Origin: Mnemiopsis leidyi
Taxonomy: Eukaryota; Ctenophora; Tentaculata; Lobata; Bolinopsidae
Length of the DNA: 54,426 bases
NCBI GenBank assembly: GCA_000226015.1
Contig: JH153948.1
Location: 4,537 to 58,962, forward strand
Direction of reading: 5' to 3'
Shown here: piece by piece, positions 32,967 to 45,539 of the stretch
Layout of the letters: every line of letters begins with the position of its first letter
Position numbering within the stretch: the first letter of the stretch is position 1
Notes under the pieces: generated by a model
Seen by the model: only the letters and a program-made list of their open reading frames with translations
Told to the model about the DNA's origin: nothing
Database searches by the model: none
Position numbers and translations under genes: made by a program

Positions 32967-33482
32967 TTATCCTCGAGCAGGAAAGGTCATCAGTTGTCTG
33001 ACCACCGTGTCGGTGTGGAGTCCACTAGTGAATTGGACCAGCTGCAGGTATAACCAGAAACCGGGGGGGTTATCTGTTATCAACGCAAGAAACTTCGTCA
33101 AGCTTACTTTAAAACCATCAAATGTTTTTTCGGCTTTCACTGCAACAGGCACTTCCAGAGCATTGGTCGTCTTACTGCAAATGAATTGTCGAAGAGTATT
33201 TGATTGCATGTGGAGCTACACTTTGACAGAGAAGGTCTAACAGCTTTGGTCTCATGCCTTGAAGTGTCCATAAACTCAATTTTGCAGCAGTTTGGGACAT
33301 CATTATGCAGGGTTTTCCACATCATTAAGATTGTGTACCTTTCCCTTCTTCGCTGTAGGGACATAAGATTGAGAAGGCTCAGCCTTTCCCAATAGTTCAA
33401 ACCCTTTTAACCGCCTATGCGACTGGTGAAAGTTCGCTGAACCCCATCCAGTAACTGGATCTCTGTAACCTTGTATACAGAA
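32967..33482 (-). pseudogene. Decayed LINE reverse-transcriptase C-terminal region (antisense)
   Basis: Read on the minus strand from about 33480, the frames give VQRTFTSRIGGLKGF, then NYWERLSLLNLMSLQRRRERY followed by MMWKTLHNDVPN, then a frameshift into FDGFKVSLTKFLALITDNPP. This order is the familiar tail of many animal non-LTR retrotransposon ORF2 proteins downstream of the reverse transcriptase. At least two frame changes show that it is dead. It lies just upstream of FOCAD. Confidence 0.8.
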
Positions 33483-33681
33483 GCTTGATTGAAGTTTTTA
33501 AATAAAACGACAGTTTTTTGATAATTATTATTACTATTATACATATAGTGTTACTTTATACTTTTTGTTGCAGAAAATATGTTCTCTCTTAATAACTGCT
33601 GTAGAATTAAATATAGTATGGAAATCAAGCAGGGTGTGAATCTTGTTATTGAAAAATAAACAGAAACATTTTCAGATATTG

Positions 33682-36600
33682 ATGGTCCTTGAAATTGCTT
33701 GTCCAATTGTCAGAGGTGAAAACATTCGGCATACATGGGAAAAGAGTGTTGCAGGTTACCTTAATGGAATTCCAGTAGAGAAAGCTTTTAATTGGGAGCA
33801 TTTATTGTCAGATGATACAATAATAATCCACTCTGCCTTGTCGTGTTGCAAAATCCTAAAAGATGAATCCAATAAGCGCCAAAAGATTTTTTTCATGGAA
33901 AAATTGGCCACTGTTATACCTAACTCCCACTCAAGAAATCTTCTGTTACAGTTCTATTTACAGCTTTGTAATATTTTTCAAGATGAGTCAGATTTACTTG
34001 TAACCCTTGTTAAGTTCTATCCAGTTGCTGTTACTCCCACCAACATCTTTCTTCGTAAACATTTCATTGATTATCTCAATGAACATCCAAACAAAGGAGA
34101 AAATGAGTCAGAAATCATAGTGTGGGGGAAAACGTATTTGTTACATGTTTTTGAGTTAAAAGATGTGTCTACTGCAATCAGCACCCTTGATTGGCTTTCT
34201 CAATTCAGATACAGGGCAGTACACGAGTTCCTTCTTACAACAGCCAGTAATCAGATACCAAAATTATCAAAACCAGAGTACTGGCTGTTTTTGTACAGGC
34301 TGCTTGAAATAGTGGTACCAGGACCACCTCCAACTCTCATATCTTCTAATAGATATGCATCTGTTCTCTTTTCTGTAGCTGCTGCTGTTTCCCCTGGGTG
34401 CCCTTTTTCTCCTGAACATTTTTTACTGATGGGCCATCGACTTACAAACACAAATAAAACAAAAGTTTACGATTATGACATGGATCTGAAACCAATTTTG
34501 TATACCAATATAAGTCTAACTCCTGGACTTGTTGGTCTTGCAGCATACATCATGACTAAATTCCCTACTCCTTCTGTCCTACCATTCATCAAAAATGTTG
34601 TTAACATAAGGCAAGGTGCAAATATTCACCTATTTGGATGTTTCATCTATCCTTTGGCAATTTTAGGAGGAATTAATGACAATCATATTAAAGACCAGGT
34701 AACTGAAATTATGGCTCAGATACTTAACATGGGACCTTGTCCTTTGGACCAGAAAGACTATATTTCACAAGATGATTATTCTGAAAAATGCATAAAAACT
34801 CAGTCGACATTAATTTCCCTTAAGCTTGGACAAGTTTTGAGCCACATAGCTGAAAAGGGTGTTGATTTAGTGGGAAAGCAGCTTAAAAACTCCTCCAAAC
34901 TGACTACATTTTCTGCAACTGTATTATGTCACAGTATTGTTGTGTGTGAAGATAGACCACCAGATATACTTCTGTCAGCTTTCAATTTAGCAGATGATGT
35001 CACCAACATGCCTATTCTCACTTTTCTGATAATTCACATAAACTTGATTATACAAGGAAGAGTGAAACAAAGTAGAAAGTTTTCTCATCTCTACATGCGG
35101 AGACTACCGTTATTGATGAAAAATGCATCATCATCGACTCTGAAAAGAATGGTTAAAATGATGTTGAGTGATGCAGGGCCCTTTAATGCTGATGATGTTT
35201 TGCTTAAATCTGCCTTGTATCAAATCATGCTTGAAATTTGGGAGGAGCATGGTGGATTAGTTTACGACACATTCTATTCCATGTTGTCCAACCCAAAACA
35301 TCAGGGGCTTGATTTGGTCATCATGACCATTATTCGAAGAATGTGCAATCATGAACGCCCTGTAGACTCGGACGACATGAAGAGAATTGTGTTGAAGTAT
35401 TTAGATGTCTCAAGTGATGAACTTGTTATTGGAAATTGCATTGACAGTTTGACCTTCCTCTGCTTGGGGGGATTGGAATTCAGGCAAGTTCATCATATTA
35501 TTCGCAGGTTTGTTGATAATAAAAAATTGGCACTGCCCGTATGTTATTTTTACTCTGAGTATCTACTAGAATGCCAGTCTACTGAACAAATAGAACAAGT
35601 TGTTTCAATACTTTGGGGCTTTTCTCGATCAACTGATTCTGAGACATCTGCAATGGCTTATAAAGGACTTCTTAAATCTGAAATAGAGTTTGTACTAACG
35701 GAAGAAATTGAGAAGAACATTATTTCTCTGCTGAAACAAGCTCATCACCCTCAATATTCAGCCGAATTTGTTGCTAGTATGATCTCGAGGGAACTCAAGG
35801 CAAACCCTGCTCAAGTTGTCGGTGTTATTCCCAACCCCCCTAAAAAATTACTTTCAGATTTCAAAGTTAAAGACTTTTTTGCAGCAAAAAATCTTACTCA
35901 TGCCCTTTTTTCCTTCTCTAATGTTAGCCCAACAGCAAACCGACAGCAGCATAAGAAACAGCTTCATCTGAATGAAAGAATTTTGTCATCATTTTTGAGT
36001 AAGTGCAATGAAGACGATTTTAATGATGCTTTCGATGGTATCATCATCATCGAAGGCTGGAATCATTTTATGTGTGAATACATCAAATCTATTTTCAACA
36101 TGCCAACTTACCAAAGACGTAATAGAACTGATGGAAATTCGCCTGCTGCTTTACTAGAAAGTATCAAACTGGAAGTCACAAAAGTTGTTGAAAGAGAACT
36201 GCAAAATAATCGTAGCATGTATCTCCGTGTCCTTATCATAACTAGCATAGCTAATGCTGTGTATAAAATTGCACTTCAAAATGACGTATTCAACGATCAT
36301 ATCAAGCAAATTCTTGCAAAAGATATTGGGTTGCTGAGGACACTAATTGTTTTCAACAACGAATCGTCAAATAGTTCACTTAAAACTGATGCAATTCTAC
36401 GGCTTTGTAGTGCATATATGGCTAAGATTGCTGGCGATATGGAAGACGAGGATCTTCTTGGAATGCTCCTCGTTGCTTCAACTGAAAGCCTGCCTTCAAC
36501 ATCATCCTTGTCAGATCTTGTATCACAGTGTGCTGCTATAGCAACTGGTGCTATTGTTCATGTATTTTATAAACTTTTGCCCAAGTCGACTCGTATCAAA

Positions 36601-38274
36601 GATGCTATTCAGAGATTACTAGATTCAAAACATTATTTGGGACTTTGTTTTTGTGTCGATTCCTTCTGCAACAGCATACCAAGATCAATAACTCGCAAAT
36701 TCATAGATGATGTTGTGTCAGAAACTGTCAGAGACTATGATGTAGCTGCTGATCGGATATTGTTTATGGGACTGTTAATAGTTTACTCTTTCCACATTGA
36801 CAATGCAGAGGTGAGAGAAATAATTGATCTACTTAGCTACATAGGCAATAGAATTGATGCTTCTTTGAATGAAATGGATCAGAAATACCATCTTATGATT
36901 CTTGGTCTGATACACTATGGTACTTCAAATTGGCAGCATTGTCTTTCCAGCTGGAAAACTGCTTACCAAGATACTGTCAAGTCATACACTGCCAAGTTTG
37001 CTGATAAATATGCTGCCATTCCAACGTTAGCTCTTTTAACAGGGTTTCCCATCAGCAACTTAGTGGATTATTTTGATTGGGGACCATTAGTGGACGGAGT
37101 TGTGACTTATAGTGAATTTGTGACTAAGTCTCTTCAGTATGAGGATGGAAGACTATGTTCATTGATTATTGCACGAAAGTTTGAAGAGTCAAAAAATACG
37201 CTTGTTAACTACAGAGCACTTCCTAATTCTACTTGGGCAATTGTCAATGATCTCATTGAGTCTTCACTGCAGAAGCAATGTCAAGAAAATAAAAGAAATC
37301 TTAATTTTGCTCTGGAAATTCTTTGCAATGTCTCTGTTAAGATTCCTCTGTCGAACCCCCTTCAGATGATAGTCGGTATCTTCACAATGACATCGCTGCA
37401 AGAGAATGTCATGCACTTTGCTGGAGTTCATGCTAAGCATTCTTCGTTCCATTATTATGATTTTATTGAAAAGTTTCTGTCCCTTTCAGTTTTCCCACAG
37501 CTTTCTCTTGCTTGTCAAAATCAAATAGTCGCCCAACTTCCAAACTTTGTTCATTATGTTGAAAAACGAAAACTTAAGCACTTGTTATCAAAGTTCCTCA
37601 GTGAGACCTTCTGGCAAGGGAGTAAAGAGCTGCGCCTGGAAATTCTGAACACATATCAGGTGTTGTTAAAGGAGCATCCGACTATAAACGAACATTTGTG
37701 CGATGCTCTGATTGAGAACTATTTCAAACATCCCAACTTACACCTACTCACTCCTGCGATCATTGAGCAGATTGGCCTGCTCATGAAGTCGGTCGACTTC
37801 TACAAACTCGAGCTTAATCATCTTGTAGCTGAATCCCAGTTAGTTGTTGATTTTATTCGGACAGATCATCATGCAAAGGATGTTGTAGAGAGGTATTTCA
37901 CGCGCTACCTTCAAGCTGAATTGTACACAACCGAGTTGTTAAGAGCAGTGGTGAGGATTGTTTTAGCTCTCGACAAAGACATCGCTTACAGTAATCTCTT
38001 TAGTGTTATGTGTCGGATCAAGAAATCACTCGAGGAGCATCCAGACAATTTTATGAACCCAGCTATTGCATGCATTAACACGGTTGTTCTTACGTATATT
38101 GCGTACCTGAAAGATGAAAAATCAATTGGGAGTGGTTTAGAACATTTTGTTTATTTGTCTGAAATTGTGGAACCTCAAGTTAATGTTGACTGTTTAGCTG
38201 TTGTGCTGAAAAGTTTAGATCCTTGGTCTAAAATAAATAGGCTTTATATTGATGTCCTTCCTAACGATTGTTAA
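33682..38274 (+). CDS. FOCAD: Focadhesin (FOCAD) homologue, single coding exon
   Basis: A 1530-codon uninterrupted frame encoding an all-helical HEAT/ARM-like protein. Assignment rests on matching blocks in the right order against human focadhesin (1801 residues): an N-terminal segment of the type SDDTIIIHSALSCCKIL followed by IPNSHSRNLLLQFYLQL; a central CIDSLTFLCLGGLE followed by VVSILWGFSRSTDSETSAMAY; and a C-terminal LSLSVFPQLSLACQ region. Vertebrate FOCAD is linked to focal adhesions, and to SKI complex stability in liver disease; here the role is inferred. I place the start at 33682; the frame is open 13 codons further, but only with TTG. A TTTTCAG acceptor-like site at 33669-33675 precedes the ATG, so a short upstream exon is possible. 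Human FOCAD has dozens of exons, and its neighbour here, MALT1, has at least 19, so the lack of introns is odd. The codons are AT-rich. Confidence 0.75.
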   Translation: MVLEIACPIVRGENIRHTWEKSVAGYLNGIPVEKAFNWEHLLSDDTIIIHSALSCCKILKDESNKRQKIFFMEKLATVIPNSHSRNLLLQFYLQLCNIFQDESDLLVTLVKFYPVAVTPTNIFLRKHFIDYLNEHPNKGENESEIIVWGKTYLLHVFELKDVSTAISTLDWLSQFRYRAVHEFLLTTASNQIPKLSKPEYWLFLYRLLEIVVPGPPPTLISSNRYASVLFSVAAAVSPGCPFSPEHFLLMGHRLTNTNKTKVYDYDMDLKPILYTNISLTPGLVGLAAYIMTKFPTPSVLPFIKNVVNIRQGANIHLFGCFIYPLAILGGINDNHIKDQVTEIMAQILNMGPCPLDQKDYISQDDYSEKCIKTQSTLISLKLGQVLSHIAEKGVDLVGKQLKNSSKLTTFSATVLCHSIVVCEDRPPDILLSAFNLADDVTNMPILTFLIIHINLIIQGRVKQSRKFSHLYMRRLPLLMKNASSSTLKRMVKMMLSDAGPFNADDVLLKSALYQIMLEIWEEHGGLVYDTFYSMLSNPKHQGLDLVIMTIIRRMCNHERPVDSDDMKRIVLKYLDVSSDELVIGNCIDSLTFLCLGGLEFRQVHHIIRRFVDNKKLALPVCYFYSEYLLECQSTEQIEQVVSILWGFSRSTDSETSAMAYKGLLKSEIEFVLTEEIEKNIISLLKQAHHPQYSAEFVASMISRELKANPAQVVGVIPNPPKKLLSDFKVKDFFAAKNLTHALFSFSNVSPTANRQQHKKQLHLNERILSSFLSKCNEDDFNDAFDGIIIIEGWNHFMCEYIKSIFNMPTYQRRNRTDGNSPAALLESIKLEVTKVVERELQNNRSMYLRVLIITSIANAVYKIALQNDVFNDHIKQILAKDIGLLRTLIVFNNESSNSSLKTDAILRLCSAYMAKIAGDMEDEDLLGMLLVASTESLPSTSSLSDLVSQCAAIATGAIVHVFYKLLPKSTRIKDAIQRLLDSKHYLGLCFCVDSFCNSIPRSITRKFIDDVVSETVRDYDVAADRILFMGLLIVYSFHIDNAEVREIIDLLSYIGNRIDASLNEMDQKYHLMILGLIHYGTSNWQHCLSSWKTAYQDTVKSYTAKFADKYAAIPTLALLTGFPISNLVDYFDWGPLVDGVVTYSEFVTKSLQYEDGRLCSLIIARKFEESKNTLVNYRALPNSTWAIVNDLIESSLQKQCQENKRNLNFALEILCNVSVKIPLSNPLQMIVGIFTMTSLQENVMHFAGVHAKHSSFHYYDFIEKFLSLSVFPQLSLACQNQIVAQLPNFVHYVEKRKLKHLLSKFLSETFWQGSKELRLEILNTYQVLLKEHPTINEHLCDALIENYFKHPNLHLLTPAIIEQIGLLMKSVDFYKLELNHLVAESQLVVDFIRTDHHAKDVVERYFTRYLQAELYTTELLRAVVRIVLALDKDIAYSNLFSVMCRIKKSLEEHPDNFMNPAIACINTVVLTYIAYLKDEKSIGSGLEHFVYLSEIVEPQVNVDCLAVVLKSLDPWSKINRLYIDVLPNDC

Positions 38275-41200
38275 CTTTTGAGGCTTTCCTAAAAAAGTGA
38301 TTAAATTACTGAGAAATGCAATATCGCTCAAGGTACATATTTGCATTTTATTTGAGGGACTTTTATTAACTAATTCTTGTATGCAAGGGGGTTTGCATGA
38401 GGGCTTACGAATTTCAGTCCGCGATTTCGCCCATGCAAGTGGAATCATATTCTTTAAATTTGTTTTCCTAAACAATTATTTAAATTGTTGAGCTAATTAT
38501 ATCAATGCAGTTACTCTTTTGTGAATGGACTTGATAACAAGGATTTATTCACTATCGCTTTGGAGAGTTTTTAACAGTTCATAAAGATATTGATTGAAAT
38601 ATCTATGATTAGTGTTTATTTAACTATTGTTAAATGTTGAGTGTTGACATAATAACTTTTCATATTACTATTAGAACGTAGTTTCCATAAATCATGGAAT
38701 AGTTTTGTTACTTTTTAGATTTTATCCATATTCTGACCAGTTTTCTAACAGTGGAATCAGTGATTATCTATTTGATTAAGATTTTCAAATCAATATTTAT
38801 TAAAGTGCTGTCTATTTAATGCTTCATGCAAACTGTCCTAGTGATGCAATAGGTTCCTTGAGATTTTTGCCATGGACAAATGGCGAATTTTCTCCATCTC
38901 TTCTTTTTTGCCAAAGGCAAAAAAGTAGATTAGATGGTTTAAAGTGGTCGAATTTTGGGATGGGATGGGTAGGTTGGTAGGTTAATTTCATGGTGTCCAG
39001 TGTGACAAAGGCCTTCATGTATAACACTCCGCAAGACGTTAGTAACCACGAGAACAAGCTTTTAGGGCTTCCTCCTACACAAAGTTATTTGCTTGAGAAA
39101 TGTCTTGGTCTAGCACGTGCAATTGCGCATGGTCACTTGAACTGCACTTGCTGCTTAACTGATCAACAGAACGCACATCTTTGTGGCGCAACTTAAACTG
39201 TTGGCAAATGGGCGTGCCTAATGATTAACAAAACAGCGGAAGGGTGTCAAAATTGTCGTTTTGCGGAAAACGGCAGAAAAATTAAACAAATAGATGGCCA
39301 GTAAGTTTAGAAAACATCGTATACAGGCTATCTAAAATTGTGGACAGTTAGCAGAGAATTTTTTCAGTTCACTGTTAAGATGCAATCATTTGACAAATTG
39401 ATAAATGATAATTCAACTATACAAAAGGTTTAGCCGGGAAAGTGGACCAACTGATCCTAACTCGAAATCCAATCGTCATTGCTTATTGCTTACGTGCACC
39501 AAATGGTCCACCTTCACTTCCAAGTGATAAAGATAATTCAGACAGTTAATGTAGATTGGTACTATAACGTCCCGAAGAATATCGGGCTGGTAACAAGCAC
39601 AAACGGAACTAAACTCTGTGCAGTCAGCCATCAGTTTTTGCGCGAAAACACGATGAACTGAATAAATGCAGGAGCCGATTTTATCACGATAGCCACTTCT
39701 AATTCGGAATTCCTCAAACGGTTTTTGCGACGGATTTTGACGAGATTAAAGTATTTGCACGGTCTCACGTTCTTTTAGCTGCAATATTAGTCTGGTATAA
39801 CTGCAACAAGATGGATATGATCTCAGTATCTATAATATCTTTAACACGGTCACAATTGGTTTTAGCACACCGTTGATCTATATCCACACAATAGTTGCTG
39901 TAGAATTGAAGAGATGGAAATTTAGCGTCTGCCTGAGATCAAACTAAGCGGGCGAAATTCTTGTTAACCTATCAGAAATTGGAAGTCACACAAACACACA
40001 CAGATACACAAAGACACACAAATACATGTACACAAAAACACGACCAAGCACTCTTTGCTTAAGTTCAGGTATTGATTTGTTCAATCTAATTTGATCCGAA
40101 TTTCCAAAATGCTATTAATTGCATCTAAGCTGCATTTGATTACTATTTAAGATGCAAAATGGCAATTTTCGCATTTTAAATTCACACATTTCAGTTTATT
40201 TGCTTGCACTGCTATTGTAGTGATAATGAATGGTTATAATGGACTCAAACTCAATTAAGCCTGTTATTGATTTCCCCTACAATCGTATCTCCTTTATATA
40301 ATATAAGGTTTGTCATCGTAGCTTGATGGCATTCTCACTGCCAATGAATGGTTGTGCTATAGCGAATTTTCAAAAGCATCTACGTTAAGTCCTGGTATGG
40401 ATGTCAGAATTCTTGCTGAGAAGGAGGCCGCAGTACAGCCTAGGCAGTAATTATTTTTATCACCTGAAAGCGATTGACCAATATAGCAATGAGAATGGAA
40501 ATGCGACCAATCAATTTCGAGAAGATTTTTTACTTGATAACAAATTTTTAATTCTGCTCTAGACAAATTCTAAAATCTATCACGTTACCAGATGATACAT
40601 CCAAATATACCGGCTGTCGCTGAGGTTAAGTTTTTCAAGTTGGATTAAATTTGTCAACCTAAATAAACTTTGATGTAGTTGCACATCTTCATAGACTCTT
40701 TCTGTTGTTACTTGATACCAAACAATGCTGTTAGTACCAGTTTTGTTACTGATCACAAGTCACAGTTACACTGTTATCGCAAGCAATTTGTTCACAATTA
40801 CTGAAGTCATTAATGAGACAGTTGGAAGTAGTATATATATACATATTAGTTTAGTGGCACACCTTACAAGACAACTCCTCGTGATCTCAAATAATATCCC
40901 TTCCGTCAAACTTGCCTGGCTTTTGTCTTCTAGTCATTTCTGGGAAGTTTCACTCTTGCCTGAGAAATTATAATTTTACATCAAACGATTTCTTAATTGC
41001 ATCTCTCTGTAGGAAAATTTTCCTAATTCTTTTCACAGATTGTTTTTGGTTTTCCTGTCATAGACTGCCGATTGTTCACAAGTGAATTTGTCAATAGTTC
41101 AAATTCGACACTTTAACCTTCCTAAATCGCTTCAATACAAGTATAATGTATATCATGATCGAAGAACCCATCTTGCTTGACATAAAAAACTGTGCTCCAA

Positions 41201-43719
41201 TCCTTTTAATATGTTTGCGAAAACAAGATATGACGAGTTAAACTTTGTCTGCAATGCTGCAAATGTCACATTGTCATATCATATATAATGCTGATAGTAG
41301 ACTGACGTTTGCTCTCGTTTGACAATAGATATGGACAGGTGTCATTGGATGTTATCAATAACTGGCATCTACGTCATGTGGCAGGTAGCTGCAAGTCTAC
41401 TTTATAAGGTGTTAATATAGATGTTCCTACGCATTTAATGGTGGACGTGCATCTACTCTAACTTTGATTAATCACCCATTGTAACGACTCTGCTTTTGTA
41501 CAGGTGCTTTCTTATGAAAATGCAAGTTCGCTTGTCCCAAGAAGTATCATTAAAATTCCAAGCTTTGTGTTAAAGCAAACACAGAATTACTTTTAGTTTC
41601 ATGTCCGCAAATCAAGTTATTTCCTATCCTCCATGTATGCTTTAAAGCCTACACCTTACATTTTTCGTTCCAAAGACTGTCATATTTCGTCTAATCGGAT
41701 GGTATAATTTCCTCCTGCTGGGCCCGTCCCTGCAACTCGCCCTTGCCAGGCTTGTACCTGATGCATTTGATATCACTATATTATAATGTAGCATCTAGTA
41801 CATCCACACTGTTTGCACAATCACGTACTGCTAGACAAATGAGTTACGATATAATTTGTAGGTTGCTGATTGCTCACCAAATTGCAATGACGTAGTAGAC
41901 ACGTTAAATTTTTTCAATGCTGATGAGGAGTTATGGGTGTGCTGCTTTCTTTGAATCATATTATTCAAATTGTTGCCAATGCGTGATAATCGTGTAGAAA
42001 AAAAGGCCGAAATGTCAAATGTCTGTCAATGACAAACACCGACCTTCTGTTACGCGTTTACAATATAATCTTATCTTGTTACTATTAGTTAAGTTCATGT
42101 AAATATATAACTCGATAAGACTACAATATAATCTTATCTTGTTACTAAACTCGATAAGACTTAATATTTACATATTCGCACTTTTACATCCCCGCCTTTG
42201 TTCGCTGCGTTTATTCGAAGGTCTTTTACTTATAACGAACAGCGCTTCTAAGTCAGACACTGGTCTAGTTTTTACGTTTAAAGAACACTGCGTGGTTCAC
42301 CTTTACACATAATACAGTATATTGTATAGTATAGGAGTACAGGAGTACTACACCCAGACCAATTTATACCAATTAAACAATTGAGGACAACGTCTCGCAA
42401 TAATGGTATTATATCAGAGAACTATAATCAGGTACAGAACCATACAAAAGGAACAATTTCTCTATTCTTCGGTCGAACAGATGTCTTTCTAGGCTGCTTT
42501 AATGAGTTAGTGCTACCATACCACTTTAATCGAGGTCAAGATTGTGAATTGAGTTACGGCTATTAAGTATTATAGTTGTTCAAGCTTGTGTGTCTTCTTG
42601 CGGCTGATTAGCTTCAAGTTTAGTCCTAGACTTTAGTTTCAAGTTAATTTACTTCAGTAATACTTCGTTTGAGATTATAGTTGCGGCTCTTAAGCTTCAA
42701 GTCAATTTGGTTAAGCTAGCAACCATACAAGTTAATAAGAGGATTTTTTTGATAGCTGTAATTTATCAAAAATTAACAAGGCCCTTGCCCTCTACCAAGT
42801 TATCTGCGAAAGTTAAATCTGTCGTAATTCAGTAATATTAACAAGTACGTTGGTGCGATAAGGAAGTTGGTTTATACATCCTGTATCGCTAAGCTCAGTG
42901 CGATTTGAATCAATATTATAGGTCTGGACAGTGTACAAAACGCACAACAACCTGTATAATACATCATTAGAAATCTAAGAATTGCTATTGGGAGCTGCAT
43001 TTCTCTGAACTTTTCATCACCTGTCATTTCTAATCTTATTAAAGTTCATGCTACATCGAGTGCAAACACTTTCCTGCCATGTGTGCCGCCGATGGAAACC
43101 TTTTTGCACCTCACCACATCGGCTTTTAAAGTTGAGAATAAAAACTCTAGATAGCCATCGATCGTTATCAAAAAGTTGAAAGAAAACAGGTGACATGTAA
43201 AATCAAAACTTTTGCAGCTCCATCATTTCATTTTGGCGACAGAAATCGGATTTTGATAGAGGTAGTTAACGGTGTGCGTGACCTCTGACCAGTGCATTCA
43301 AAAGTCGCTGACCATTTGGAGGGCTGGTGTGGGTCATTGTCACCCTAGAAAGCCTAAACAGTTAACCTGTCATTAGGCAGTAAAGTAACGATTTCTTTAG
43401 TTACTGTTTCGAAACGACACGGTATCATTGCTGCTTGTAGTCACGGTTTAGTTGCGGTTTCTCAACACAAATAGTGTCAACCGGTCACATTGAAAGTTCG
43501 GTTCACTTGCAGTAATCGAAAAATGGAGCTGCTAATGACAAAAATCTGTCGCTCTATTCCTACACTTATCTACAACTATAAACCTTTGGTCTGCGTTAAA
43601 GGGTCGCTTAGCCGCTGGCGCAAATCTCTACAATATCGTTATAGTATGAGTACAGTGTGTTTCTGTAGTGGGGTCTATAAGGTTATTTCAAACCAGATAT
43701 TACTATTCGTTGTTAATAT
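38275..43719. other. Intergenic region, no confident gene
   Basis: AT-rich DNA between FOCAD and the opsin-like gene. Items seen: a perfect hairpin CTTTTTTGCC-AAA-GGCAAAAAAG (38903-38925), a CA-rich stretch near 39990-40045, and a direct repeat of about 45 bases with ATAATCTTATCTTGTTACTA (about 42064 and 42126). Open frames such as 39479-39661 and 40725-40973 (the latter beginning like a signal peptide) have no splice or family support. Confidence 0.5.
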
Positions 43720-43720
43720 A

Positions 43721-44095
43721 TCTTTATAGTTACAGGTTACTGACGGTTTGTTACTGGTTGTTCAGGGACCAGGGTTGGATTACTATTTGTTGTTAACATA
43801 TCTTTATAGGTTCCCGTCGTCCTGCCCCAGAACATCGTGCCCTACACCATTTATTTCCACATATTTGGCCCCAGCGACCCTAACCCAAACACTAACCGTA
43901 ACCATAACACTTACCCTAACCCTAACGAAGTTGCCTGTTGTGGAGCAGGACGTCACTGGGGCCAAATCGTTGGGCTACAGTGCTCTGGGGCACGATGTTC
44001 TGGGGCAGGACATCGGCCACCATCTTTATAGTTACAGGTTAGTGACGGTTTGTTACTGGTTGGTCAGGGTTGGATTAAGGATTGACCTTGGTAAG
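43721..44095. repeat. About 85-bp direct duplication split by a TIR element
   Basis: TTTATAGTTACAGGTTACTGACGG... TTACTGGTTGTTCAGGG at about 43721-43768 is repeated, with few changes, starting at 44022 immediately right of the TIR element. The element inserted at the junction of the two copies. Confidence 0.7.
43809..44021. mobile_element. 213-bp TIR element with degenerate telomere-like core
   Basis: ATCTTTATA at 43800-43808 is repeated at 44022-44030 (8-9-bp target duplication). Inside, the left arm contains TCCTGCCCCAGAACATCGTG and TTTGGCCCCAGCGAC. The right arm, read on the other strand, contains the same 20-mer exactly and TTTGGCCCCAGTGAC. The ends are GGTTCCCG and its partner CGGCCACC. 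The core (about 43873-43926) is a run of degenerate CCCTAA units such as CCCTAACCC and TACCCTAACCCTAAC. No transposase is present. The arms share no obvious sequence with the element at 26437. Confidence 0.8.
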
Positions 44096-45539
44096 GTTAA
44101 GGATTGGTTATGGGTTGAAATGAACTGGTTGATTGCGGATTGTTTTCGTTACTCGTTGGGGGTTTTCTATTCATCCATTCTGCTATTGTGAGCAAATTGC
44201 AGATCTCTTGAATGAAATGACAGCTCACTAGAGGGAACACCTAAAATTGTTATAGCCGTAAATTTGTCTTCTTATCTATTGTGTCCTGATTCAGTAAGTA
44301 CATTATCCCCAACAGCGAACTTTAGCACTGTTTAAAATTCGACTGTGCTGCAATGCATTATATCGCACGTGATGTCTTAGATTAGGTCACGTGGCAATAA
44401 TGATTAAAGTTTCTTTGTTGGGCTCATCTAGACAGTAAAATCGCTTAATTTGAGGTTATTTATATTGAAGATTCAACTTCTAATCCTATTGCACAAATAC
44501 TATATTAATGTCGTTACTGGTTTCTAGTTCTCTCTGGTTACCAATTAAACTACACCAAAGCTCGCAAGTAAAAGTTGTCTGCCTGGTCGGTTACAAAGTG
44601 GTTGAGTAATTATACTGAGGTAGTAGCTAGTAAGAGTGGAGCAGGGAGCACCATCGCTCATTTTCTTGATCTTGTAACTAATTCTGCTGTTTTAAACTAG
44701 TCGGTCATGTTTTAGAGGTCTTTTTGGTAGCTTTGATAGAAATACATTTTGCATGGTTATTTGCTACCATTCGCTTTTATTGTTAAGTTAGGAATCAGGC
44801 AAAAATTGTTTTCTCGGGGCTGGGAATTTGGTGGATTTTCAACGAGCGATTTGGATTTCAAAAGGGTTTAGCAGAAAACGTCTAGCCAGTGTAGTTTAGA
44901 ACATAATATTTAGGGATCCAACGACGTTAATAATAAGAGTTGTGACGTTGCATGGGTTCGTTAACTCCAAGACGTCAAAGAACTTGAATACACTTGGGAA
45001 CAATAATCTTCTTTTGAGGCCATTTTTCCTCTTGTCGTAGTTGAGCGAGCTTCATAAATTCCATGATAGCATTAGCTTAAAACAGAATAAAATAAAGAAG
45101 TTCCAAAATAAATAGACGGGTTTCAGTTAGGAATTGTTATGGTCCTCACATATTTTGGAATAATAGTGCTTCTACCGCCCTTACCTTCACCACAATTTCT
45201 TTTGATTTAATTACATATCTAAAGCTTATTTTAATCCTTCCGCACTAGGAATTTTTTGAAGTGTTAAATTGTCCAAAAACCATCGCACCAATACCTCACA
45301 AAAAATATTAACTCACATTTTTATCAAATTTTTGAAGAAAAGTTCAAAGAACTTAAACACAGACTTAAATCGCGAGGAATCCATTGTTTATCAGAATTGC
45401 TAGAATCTGATATTAGGAAAAAAAACTTCAAATTGATAAAATTATTTGCCCCACGATAAGAATCAACTCAGTAACTCCCACATTCCGACGCTCAAAAGTG
45501 TAAATATCTTACTCCTTCACACAACCCCATATATAGGAC
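44096..45539. other. Upstream region of the opsin-like gene
   Basis: No exon seen. It would contain the promoter, but I cannot point to a TATA box or start site. The sequence ATATAG lies three bases before the proposed start codon. Confidence 0.4.

Noticed and set aside
43748..44191. 147-codon plus-strand open frame
   Set aside because: It crosses the TIR element and its telomere-like core (LTQTLTVTITLTLTLTK) and has no coding character.
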